Shown: in pieces, positions 1-6,643 of the stretch
Position numbering within the stretch: the stretch's first letter is position 1
Layout: each line of letters starts with the position of its first letter
Source of the DNA: an uncultured Streptococcus sp.
GTDB lineage: Bacteria > Bacillota > Bacilli > Lactobacillales > Streptococcaceae
Assembly: GCA_934201655.1 (NCBI GenBank)
Contig: CAKPXD010000028.1
Location: forward strand, 1 to 11,719
Reading direction: 5' to 3'
DNA: 11,719 nt
Translations under genes and position numbers: made by a program
Notes under the pieces: generated by a model
What the model was told of the DNA's origin: nothing
Seen by the model: the letters and a program-made list of their open reading frames with translations, nothing else
The model's database searches: none

Positions 1-94
1 TCACACCGCCTGTGAACTCAGGAACTTCATGCATAGCTGGTTCTTCTCCATTCACACCACCTATGAACTCTGGAACTTCGTGTACAGCCGGTTC
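1..94 (-). repeat. 51-bp (17-residue) tandem repeat in the bgaA C-terminal stalk
   Basis: Two copies are visible, starting at residue 2085: EPAVHEVPEFIGGVNGE, then EPAMHEVPEFTGGV running off the window. Unit 1 is 94-44; unit 2 is 43 to the edge. The first base of the next codon (A on the minus strand) agrees with the Asn that follows GGV in unit 1. Such repeats lie between the last folded module and the wall anchor in BgaA proteins (family knowledge), so a wall-spanning stalk is likely. The total copy number cannot be seen. Confidence 0.85.
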
Positions 95-3000
95 TGTCTT
101 GGCGCTCTCAGCATCTGCCTTAGTCAATTGAATGCGGTATTCCTTAATATGTTTACCACTTTCTGAAACAAGATGAATCAAGACTGGAAGTTTATCATCA
201 CCACTATCAACAATAGTTGCTGCTACATTTTCGCCAGCTTCAACTGTTACTTGAGGACGATTTCCACTGTAGGTTACTTGGTAATCCACACGATCTTCAG
301 AGAAGTCAGCAATCTCTTTACCATCCACAAGAAGTTTTGCAGCTGTACTATCCTTAGGTTCCTCACTTGGAGCAATGAAGGCCATTTCTGTAATAGCTAC
401 ACCCTTGGTATCAGCTTTTCTATCCATGCGCCATCTCATAGCCTTAGCTTTAACTGGGGCAAAGGTTACATGGATATCAGTACCTGCTTGAATCTCTTGA
501 TCCGCACGGTATTCAACCTTCTCCCAGTTAGAAGGAGTGTTGAATGGATGTTCTGGATCGTATGGTTGGTAGTTAGAGTAGTATTCTGGTGAGTCAAATT
601 CTGGTCCCACATAGCGCTCTAAGACTAGTTTAGAAGGTGCATCTGTACCACCATCTGAGAAGAATCGAATGCTTCCTTCAGCAACTGTACGTTCAACAAT
701 CTTGCCAGCTTCTCTAAAGATAACCCCTACTGAAACTTCTGGATTATCAGATGGAGTTGGAGACCAGTTGGTCCAACGACGGGTTTCATCATCAGAACCA
801 TCGTTAACATAGTCCACACGGTCATGAGAATTTGGATCAATATCATTGGTTGCAGAAGCAAATGAACGGTTGCTATCGTCATCGAAATCAGGGTTGTCTG
901 ATAGGTTTTCACCGAGTTTATCAGTCACACGTACTGCTACTTCAGCAGTTAAATCAGTACCTAAAACGCGACCACGAACTGTAAATTCACCTGCATTCGC
1001 TAGATTTTCAGCTGGAACTTCATCCCATTCAACTGCCAAGTCTTTGACTTCATAGCCATCTTTACCTGTGAAGTAAACAGCGACTTTCGCAGGTAACTCA
1101 AGAGTATGCCCCTTAGCAACCAAGCGTGATGATTTCACAGCAACAACAGGTTTACTTGCTAGCAAGTCTTTATCATTTGTAAAGTGGAGACGGTATTCAC
1201 CTAGAATATCTCCGTTTTCAGCCTTAACGACAACACGAACTGGATCCCCTTCACGAACGCTTGGAATCACTGTAGCAATACCATTATCTGATACACTTGC
1301 TGTTACAGTTGGTGCTTGGTCTTCTTTAGCTTCTAGATAATAGTCAGTCAAGCCAGGGTTAAAGTTTGGCAAATCTTTTCCATCTACTTGGATTTGAGCT
1401 TGAGCTTTCTTAGCTGCAGCTACTTGTTTAGAGAAGATTTGAATTTCTGTAATGGAAGTACCCCATTTACCATCTGGTCTAACCATACGGATACGAACCG
1501 CATAGGTATTGACTTTTTCAAAGCTAAAGTGAGTCATTTCCCCAGCTCTCACTTGACCTGGAGCTTTAAGATTTGTCACTTGTTTCCAGTTATTGTCATC
1601 GTTAAAGACGTGGTCTTCACTAGCTACAAAGCTTGGGTTCTTAGGAACTGTTGGAACATCTTTTCCTACATAGTATTCGATGACATAAGACTTAGGTGCA
1701 CCAACACCGTGATCTTCGTGGAAGGCAACATTGAGATTGTCAACTGAACGTTTAGACAGGATACCAGAATCACCAAATAGGATTCCGACCGATGCTTCAC
1801 TTGTACGTTTCCAGTTTGTCCAGCGGTTTGCCGGTTGATCATTAAATGAGATTAGTTTGTCATTGACATTGGCTACTGAGTCACTTGGATTTGAGTCTGA
1901 TGCAAAGGCAAGTGGTAACTCTGAACCTGTCCACTGGTCAGAAATGTTAGCACCAGTTTCTGTCTGAGCAGAAACACGCACATGAAGTTTCGTTGGTAAC
2001 TGGGTACCTTCCACATGTCCTGTAACGGTAAAGCTACCTTCAGTTGCATATTGGCTTGGGTCAATAGCATCCCAAGTCACTTTAGCTGAAGATACTTGGC
2101 CGTTTGAGTGGTAAGTACGAACACTTTCTGGTAATTGAGGAGCTTCTGAAACTGGAGTTGTTGTAGTCACTTCTTCGACTGCAATGATACCTTCTACAGA
2201 AACTTTAGCATGAGCTTTGTTTTCAATTCCTTCTACTTTACCTAGAACATCAAAGCTGTGGTATTTAGCAAGGTCTTCCTTAGCAACTGCTTGCCAAGTT
2301 ACCTTGTGAACTTTTGGAAATCCTTTATCGTACTCTACCGTTACTGTATCAGGTAGACTTGGTTCTTGGTTCAAACCTGTCACGACACTTACTGGACGAA
2401 TGGCCTGGACAACTTTATTTTCAGTATTTGCCTGAATGTTCAAGTCAATCTGACCTTCAGCTCCTTCAAATTGAGCTTTCAAAGTTACTTGACCAGGTTT
2501 ATGCAATTCAAGCATACCTTTACGAACAGCTACGTCTCCTTCACCTGATGTTGAGAAGGTTACCTTGTCAGCTTTTAATACGGCCTGAGTTTCATCTTGA
2601 TAATGAGCCAAGACTTTGATACCAACTGTTTGGTCTTCTTTCAGTGCGTCTGCATTTTCAACTTCTAGGCTTAAACGTTCAATCTGAGGAGCTTCTTGTA
2701 AGAATTGGATAGCATAAGTCTGAAGTGCTCCACCATCATTTGGTTGAACATAAATACTAGCACGCATACCATTTGCTTCGTTAGCTTGAATAACAGTAAC
2801 TTGCGCATTTTCAGCTAAAGCTTTGACTTCAGGCAAAGTAGCTCCATAGGCAAGTTTATGGTATAGGACCGGTTGATCAGTTGAGAGCCCTTCTACAGGC
2901 TGGTCTGCAACAGTTACAGTCGGTACTACTGGAGAAGCTGCTTGACCTTCGGCAACTACGAATGTAGCAGCGATTTCATCATCACCTGAAATTCCTTTAA

Positions 3001-6000
3001 CTTGGATACGAGAGCCTGGGATAGCCAATTTAGCTTGATCTTCTGCTGCAACTTCCCACTTATCAACATCATAACTTCCCACAGTACCATCCGACAATAC
3101 ATAGGTAACAGATGGGTCAACCGTACTTAGATCTGTAGTTGGTGCAATTCTCTTAACTACCGGTAATTCTGTTTCGAGGGCCAAGACTTCAACACGCGCT
3201 TCTACATCACGACCGTCTGCCACACCTTTAACAGTAAAGATACCAGGTTGGTTGACATTAACTGCTGACCATTCTACTGGAAGTTTTGCACGGCTACCAT
3301 CACTATAAATAAATGCTACTTTTGAAGGCATTTTCGCTTCTTGACCAATAACTGTACGTACTTTAGGCACTTCTGTTCCTAAAACTGTTTTTTCTGCTTG
3401 GTCTTTTTTACCTGTGAAGATCGTTGTTTGACCAGATTTCAAGAAATCAGAGTGGGCAGTCAAGGTGAATTTACCGGCTTGCTCCGTTGATTTGACAATC
3501 ACAACACCCTTACCATTAAAGGCTTTGCGAATCCATGAACCATCTGCTTGTTCTTTGTAACGTTCACGGCTAGCTTGTTCCCCGTTGTCCACACCGACAA
3601 TCTGACCTTGTCCATGTAACTGGAAGCGAACAAGGTTATTGGCAGTTGGAACTACGTTACCTTTGCTATCAACAATTTCGTAGTAGATATAAGTGAGGTC
3701 TTTTCCGTCAGCTGCAATAGCATTTTCTTCTTTGACCAAACGAACTCCTGCAGGTTCTCCAGCGGTCACAATCTTATCACGAGCAACGATATTACCAGCT
3801 TCGTCACGAGCTACTGCTTCTAAAGTACCAGCTTCAAAAGCAACCTTCCATTCAAGGTAAAGTTCATTAGGTTTAGCACCCTCTTGGTAAGTACGTCCAT
3901 CACTTGTTTGTTTTTTAGTAAATGTCTTCTTGCCTAGAGTATTACCATTCAAGAATAGTTCTACACTTGCCGCATTAGAATAGGCACGGACTGGAATATT
4001 ACCATCTGCATCCGCTACATTCTCTTTTAGGGTAGGATTTTCCCAGTTCCAGTGAGGAAGCAAGTGAACCATTGGTTTCTTCTCAGCAGGAACCCATTGG
4101 CTTTGATACAAGAAGTAGTCATGTTTTGGAATACCAGCTGTATCTACGATACCAAAGTAAGAACTCTTAACTGGAGTTTGGTTTTGGTTGTGCCATGGAG
4201 TCGGTTCACCGATATAGTCCGTACCTGTCCAGATGAACTGACCTGCATAACCCGCATTATCACGGTCAAAAGTCCAAGATGCTGTAGCTGTTTTACCCCA
4301 ACCAACACGGTCATTACCGTAGTCTGATTGCTCGTAATGACGGTAAGCCTGATTGCTGTGGACCAATTCACGTTCTGGACGGAAATAACTTCCACGTGTA
4401 CGAGTAGCTGAGGAAGTTTCAGATCCGTAAATCAACCAATTTGGATGTTTCGCACGAAGTTTCTTGTAGTTGTCTTCTGAGTAGTTAAAACCAACGGCAT
4501 CAAGTTCATTGGCAATCTTTTCATGGTCACCACTACCATCACCAAAACGGAACTTATCTGCTCCCATAGTGACATAGCGTGTCTTATCAACAGCCTTAAT
4601 AACTTGAACCAAACGTTTAACAGTTGCTAGAGAACGAGGTTTCCCATCTGCTTCACCGATTTCATTACCGATAGACCACATAACAATAGCAGGGTTGTTC
4701 TTTCCTCGTTCAACCATGGTACGAAGGTCAAAATCAGACCATTTTTCACCTTTCTTAGCGTCTGGGTGAGTAGCATCTTTGTCAAAGAAGCGACCGTAGT
4801 CATACTGTTTCTTACCACCATACCAAGTATCGAAAGCTTCTTCTTGGACCAACAAACCAAGCTCAGCAGCGATTTGTAAAGTTTGCTCACTAGCTGGGTT
4901 GTGGGTTGTACGGATAGAGTTCACACCCATATCCTTCATTTGTTTAAGACGACGATATTCTGCCTTATAGTTTTCTTCAGCTCCAAGAGCTCCATGGTCA
5001 TGGTGAAGAGAAACCCCATGGAATTTAATGCGTTCACCATTCAAAGAGAAGCCTTCATTTGGTGTCCAGTTATAGTAACGGTAACCAAACAAATCTTTTT
5101 TAGCATCGACCAATTGACCATCACGATAGACACGTGTCACCAATTCGTAAAGGGCAGGCTTGTCGCTATTAACTGTCCAAAGTTTTGGTTTGTCAACTTG
5201 TAAAATAGCATTCAAGCTGGTTGATTGATTAGCTTTCAAGACTTGACTAGCGGTACGAACTAGATCAGTTACAGCTTGACCATTACGTTCAATGATTTGA
5301 TACTCAGCAAGAATTTCATGATCTTTATCATCAGTATTGACAATCTTACTTGTTACATGAGTATCAACCTTGCCATTCTGCTGTTTTTCAAGGTCTGGTG
5401 TTAAGATAGTTGTTCCATTTTTCTCAGTATGAACCTTATCTGTGACTTGAAGGGTAACATCACGGTAAATCCCGCTTCCTGAGTACCAACGGCTACTTGG
5501 TTGTTTGTTGATAGCATGCACTGCTACGACATTCTCGCGACCGTCTTTATGGAGATAGTCAGTGATGTCATATGAGAATTGGTTGTAACCATTTGGATAG
5601 TGACCAACTAGCTGACCATTTACATAAACTTGAGAATCCATGTAAACCCCATCAAACGTGATGCGTACATTTTTATTGAGGTCTTCTTCATCGAGTTTAA
5701 AGGTCTTACGATACCAAGCATCACCACCATTGAGTTGCCCACCTTCGTTTTGGGCAGGTGAGTCATGGTCAAAGTCATTGTAGATACTCCAGTCATGAGG
5801 AAGGTCTAATTTCTTCCAACTAGAAATATCGGCATCTGGCTTGACTGCATCTTTAGCATTGGCATTGAGCTTGAAATGCCAGTTTTGGTTGAATTCTACT
5901 TTTCTATCCTCAATCAACTGTTTTACCTCATCATTAGTTGCAGGTTTGAGCTCTGGTTTTTCTGTTTGAGCAGATTGATCCTGAGTCACAGCTGGAGCTT

Positions 6001-6346
6001 GCTTTTCTACATCAGAGGTTTCTTTTTTCTCAGGAGTAGTCTCAGTAGTTGGGGCTTCCACTTTTTTCTCTACTTCATGCTTAGTTTCTACTGCTTCACT
6101 GTTAACAGTTTCTGTTGTTACAGGTTTTTCAGAAGCTTTTGAATCTACAGCTTCCTCTTTAGGAGTTTCTTTCTCCACTTTTTCTGTAGCAACAGCGACT
6201 GGTGTCTCATCTGCAGATACAGAATTTACACCTGCTAGATTTGCTCCAAATAAAACAGAGCAAGTCCCGATAAGTACCGAGCACGTTCCGACCGTAAATT
6301 TACGGATGCTATAGATACTTTTGCGATTCCAATAATCTTTTCCCAT
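1..6346 (-). CDS. bgaA: BgaA-type surface beta-galactosidase, GH2, C-terminus cut by window edge
   Basis: This is a secreted exo-beta-galactosidase that in pneumococcus removes terminal beta-1,4-linked galactose from host glycans and aids adhesion (family knowledge). The frame is open for 2115 codons without a stop. Seen: YSIRK-type signal peptide (Y12-S23 motif, likely cleavage after A45); a low-complexity Glu/Lys/Thr/Pro stretch, about 46-140; GH2 sugar-binding start (W156, PHDW 183-186); LHHDHG 447-452; GNE with acid/base E562; YGSE with nucleophile E643; catalytic core ending near 750. The two catalytic Glu lie two residues before the pneumococcal E564/E645. Ig-like modules follow (about 992-1056, 1058-1133, 1218-1307, 1311-1385, 1396-1464, 1727-1808), with cadherin-like modules (about 1137-1217, 1645-1722, 2000-2076) and CBM71-like modules (1467-1638, 1814-1992). 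Pneumococcal BgaA is about 2230 residues, so roughly 120 residues with the LPxTG anchor are missing. The start has AAGGAG six bases upstream and is directly followed by the signal peptide. Confidence 0.96.
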   Translation of the reverse strand, partial: MGKDYWNRKSIYSIRKFTVGTCSVLIGTCSVLFGANLAGVNSVSADETPVAVATEKVEKETPKEEAVDSKASEKPVTTETVNSEAVETKHEVEKKVEAPTTETTPEKKETSDVEKQAPAVTQDQSAQTEKPELKPATNDEVKQLIEDRKVEFNQNWHFKLNANAKDAVKPDADISSWKKLDLPHDWSIYNDFDHDSPAQNEGGQLNGGDAWYRKTFKLDEEDLNKNVRITFDGVYMDSQVYVNGQLVGHYPNGYNQFSYDITDYLHKDGRENVVAVHAINKQPSSRWYSGSGIYRDVTLQVTDKVHTEKNGTTILTPDLEKQQNGKVDTHVTSKIVNTDDKDHEILAEYQIIERNGQAVTDLVRTASQVLKANQSTSLNAILQVDKPKLWTVNSDKPALYELVTRVYRDGQLVDAKKDLFGYRYYNWTPNEGFSLNGERIKFHGVSLHHDHGALGAEENYKAEYRRLKQMKDMGVNSIRTTHNPASEQTLQIAAELGLLVQEEAFDTWYGGKKQYDYGRFFDKDATHPDAKKGEKWSDFDLRTMVERGKNNPAIVMWSIGNEIGEADGKPRSLATVKRLVQVIKAVDKTRYVTMGADKFRFGDGSGDHEKIANELDAVGFNYSEDNYKKLRAKHPNWLIYGSETSSATRTRGSYFRPERELVHSNQAYRHYEQSDYGNDRVGWGKTATASWTFDRDNAGYAGQFIWTGTDYIGEPTPWHNQNQTPVKSSYFGIVDTAGIPKHDYFLYQSQWVPAEKKPMVHLLPHWNWENPTLKENVADADGNIPVRAYSNAASVELFLNGNTLGKKTFTKKQTSDGRTYQEGAKPNELYLEWKVAFEAGTLEAVARDEAGNIVARDKIVTAGEPAGVRLVKEENAIAADGKDLTYIYYEIVDSKGNVVPTANNLVRFQLHGQGQIVGVDNGEQASRERYKEQADGSWIRKAFNGKGVVIVKSTEQAGKFTLTAHSDFLKSGQTTIFTGKKDQAEKTVLGTEVPKVRTVIGQEAKMPSKVAFIYSDGSRAKLPVEWSAVNVNQPGIFTVKGVADGRDVEARVEVLALETELPVVKRIAPTTDLSTVDPSVTYVLSDGTVGSYDVDKWEVAAEDQAKLAIPGSRIQVKGISGDDEIAATFVVAEGQAASPVVPTVTVADQPVEGLSTDQPVLYHKLAYGATLPEVKALAENAQVTVIQANEANGMRASIYVQPNDGGALQTYAIQFLQEAPQIERLSLEVENADALKEDQTVGIKVLAHYQDETQAVLKADKVTFSTSGEGDVAVRKGMLELHKPGQVTLKAQFEGAEGQIDLNIQANTENKVVQAIRPVSVVTGLNQEPSLPDTVTVEYDKGFPKVHKVTWQAVAKEDLAKYHSFDVLGKVEGIENKAHAKVSVEGIIAVEEVTTTTPVSEAPQLPESVRTYHSNGQVSSAKVTWDAIDPSQYATEGSFTVTGHVEGTQLPTKLHVRVSAQTETGANISDQWTGSELPLAFASDSNPSDSVANVNDKLISFNDQPANRWTNWKRTSEASVGILFGDSGILSKRSVDNLNVAFHEDHGVGAPKSYVIEYYVGKDVPTVPKNPSFVASEDHVFNDDNNWKQVTNLKAPGQVRAGEMTHFSFEKVNTYAVRIRMVRPDGKWGTSITEIQIFSKQVAAAKKAQAQIQVDGKDLPNFNPGLTDYYLEAKEDQAPTVTASVSDNGIATVIPSVREGDPVRVVVKAENGDILGEYRLHFTNDKDLLASKPVVAVKSSRLVAKGHTLELPAKVAVYFTGKDGYEVKDLAVEWDEVPAENLANAGEFTVRGRVLGTDLTAEVAVRVTDKLGENLSDNPDFDDDSNRSFASATNDIDPNSHDRVDYVNDGSDDETRRWTNWSPTPSDNPEVSVGVIFREAGKIVERTVAEGSIRFFSDGGTDAPSKLVLERYVGPEFDSPEYYSNYQPYDPEHPFNTPSNWEKVEYRADQEIQAGTDIHVTFAPVKAKAMRWRMDRKADTKGVAITEMAFIAPSEEPKDSTAAKLLVDGKEIADFSEDRVDYQVTYSGNRPQVTVEAGENVAATIVDSGDDKLPVLIHLVSESGKHIKEYRIQLTKADAESAKTEPAVHEVPEFIGGVNGEEPAMHEVPEFTGGV
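371..907 (-). repeat. Second CBM71-like module of BgaA (paralogous copy 2)
   Basis: Residues 1814-1992 resemble residues 1467-1638 in order and motif spacing: NLSDN at the start, an FAS...VND segment, RWTNW (1857-1861), EVSVGVIF, a GAPK/DAPS turn, NNW/SNW and a closing ITE strand. In pneumococcal BgaA the equivalent modules bind terminal galactose of lactose/LacNAc (published for CBM71). Similarity here is at protein level; the DNA copies have diverged, so this is an old internal duplication. Confidence 0.72.
1433..1948 (-). repeat. First CBM71-like module of BgaA (paralogous copy 1)
   Basis: Residues 1467-1638 begin with NISDQWTG and contain FASDSNPSDS, RWTNW (1508-1512), EASVGILF, NNWKQV and end with ITEIQIF. 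An Ig-like module precedes it and a cadherin-like module follows, the same arrangement as around copy 2 (Ig-like, CBM, cadherin-like), so the duplicated unit was probably the whole block. Assignment to CBM71 rests on position and resemblance to pneumococcal BgaA; an F5/8-type beta-sandwich label would be the alternative. Confidence 0.72.
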
Positions 6347-6352
6347 AGGGTT

Positions 6353-6358
6353 CTCCTT
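6353..6358 (-). promoter_or_regulatory. Shine-Dalgarno of bgaA
   Basis: AAGGAG on the minus strand, six bases before the ATG at 6346-6344. It fixes this ATG as the start; the signal peptide follows directly. Confidence 0.9.
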
Positions 6359-6362
6359 GTTA

Positions 6363-6376
6363 AGTAACCGCTTCCA
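6363..6376 (-). promoter_or_regulatory. cre-like operator, bgaA leader, proximal copy
   Basis: TGGAAGCGGTTACT on the minus strand matches the CcpA consensus TGWAARCGYTWWCW at 12 of 14 positions. It sits in the 5' UTR between the inferred start site and the Shine-Dalgarno, a position suited to roadblock repression. CcpA control of pneumococcal beta-galactosidase is known, although reported to act largely through an upstream PTS operon. Confidence 0.6.
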
Positions 6377-6383
6377 TTTTTGT

Positions 6384-6397
6384 TGAAAGCGCTATAC
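6384..6397 (+). promoter_or_regulatory. cre-like operator, bgaA leader, distal copy
   Basis: TGAAAGCGCTATAC, read on the plus strand, matches the cre consensus at 13 of 14 positions. Its centre is 21 bp from that of the proximal copy, two helical turns, so both would face the same side of the DNA. In the RNA the two sites form a stem (6385-6391 with 6369-6375, seven pairs including one G-U, nine-base loop). Confidence 0.65.
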
Positions 6398-6402
6398 TTT
6401 TT

Positions 6403-6431
6403 TTGTAATTATTACTTCTATTTTATAAAAT
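6403..6431 (+). promoter_or_regulatory. Possible opposing promoter in the bgaA-neopullulanase gap
   Basis: On the plus strand, -35 TTGTAA (6403-6408), a 17-bp spacer and -10 TAAAAT (6426-6431). It interlocks with the bgaA promoter through the palindrome at 6419-6432, so the two could not be occupied at once. No recognised gene lies downstream; transcription from about 6438 would meet the hairpin at 6547-6565. The region is very AT-rich, so a chance match is a real alternative. Confidence 0.33.
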
Positions 6432-6448
6432 AATATAGGAAACTTCAA
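6420..6448 (-). promoter_or_regulatory. Promoter of bgaA
   Basis: On the minus strand, -35 TTGAAG (6448-6443), a 17-bp spacer and -10 TAAAAT (6425-6420). Initiation is expected near 6413, giving a leader of about 66 nt that holds both cre-like sites. The -10 is half of a perfect 14-bp palindrome (6419-6432). Confidence 0.62.
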
Positions 6449-6452
6449 TACT

Positions 6453-6509
6453 ATGACTGTAAAAATCATACTTTTGATTGTTTTTTCTATATTTTGTAGA
6501 AAACTATAA
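6453..6509 (+). CDS. Possible 18-residue hydrophobic peptide
   Basis: ATG at 6453 and TAA at 6507-6509 enclose MTVKIILLIVFSIFCRKL: one Lys near the start, a hydrophobic core of about ten residues, and a basic end. AGGA at 6437-6440 is 12 bases upstream, a poor spacing, and would sit at the very 5' end of an RNA started by the plus-strand promoter. A T-run terminator follows. The layout recalls small hydrophobic signalling or toxin peptides, but AT-rich DNA gives such Ile/Leu/Phe-rich frames by chance, and no divergent rgg-like regulator is present in the window. Weak candidate only. Confidence 0.12.
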   Translation: MTVKIILLIVFSIFCRKL

Positions 6510-6540
6510 AAATCTGAATGTACATTTAGTGAAATTCACC

Positions 6541-6581
6541 AAAAAACTGTCCTACTAGAGGACAGCTTCTTGTTTTTTTTT
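6541..6581. terminator. Bidirectional intrinsic terminator after the neopullulanase gene
   Basis: A perfect 7-bp stem CTGTCCT (6547-6553) / AGGACAG (6559-6565) with a five-base loop. On the minus strand six T follow at once (6546-6541), which serves the neopullulanase gene ending at 6644. On the plus strand CTTCTTG and then nine T (6573-6581) follow, a longer T-run although no recognised plus-strand gene leads into it. Confidence 0.82.
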
Positions 6582-6643
6582 GCATCTAAAATCACATAAT
6601 CCCTTCATTTTTTGTAACTAGATATTTGTTGCAGTTGATTACT

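Noticed and set aside
173..5203. Many plus- and minus-strand open frames of 60-140 codons (for example 173-592, 1388-1747, 2314-2619, 4052-4327, 4627-4890, 4883-5203)
   Set aside because: All overlap the continuous bgaA frame, whose motifs stay in one phase from 6346 to 2. None shows a family motif or a convincing ribosome site.
5876..6142. Plus-strand frame of 88 codons rich in Phe, Leu and Ser that looks membrane-like
   Set aside because: It is the complement of the Glu/Lys/Thr-rich low-complexity region of bgaA; complements of Glu/Lys codons read as Phe/Leu/Ser, so the hydrophobicity is an artefact.
6257..6286. Internal near-repeat TCSVLIG / TCSVLFG in the signal peptide
   Set aside because: Pneumococcal BgaA has a similar Gly/Cys/Ser/Val pattern after its YSIRK motif, as I recall it, so this looks like a normal feature of the family rather than a recent duplication.
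1..6346. Possible frameshift or decay in the very long bgaA gene
   Set aside because: Positions of about twenty motifs spread over the gene all fall in the same codon phase, with no internal stop, and both catalytic Glu are present at the expected spacing.
6529..6539. 11-bp palindrome GTGAAATTCAC as an operator
   Set aside because: It is downstream of the neopullulanase gene, more than 80 bp upstream of the bgaA -35, and matches no operator I know. Short AT-rich palindromes are common by chance.
6573..6581. Nine-T tract as a phase-variation switch
   Set aside because: It lies outside any confident gene and promoter spacer and directly follows a terminator stem, which explains it.
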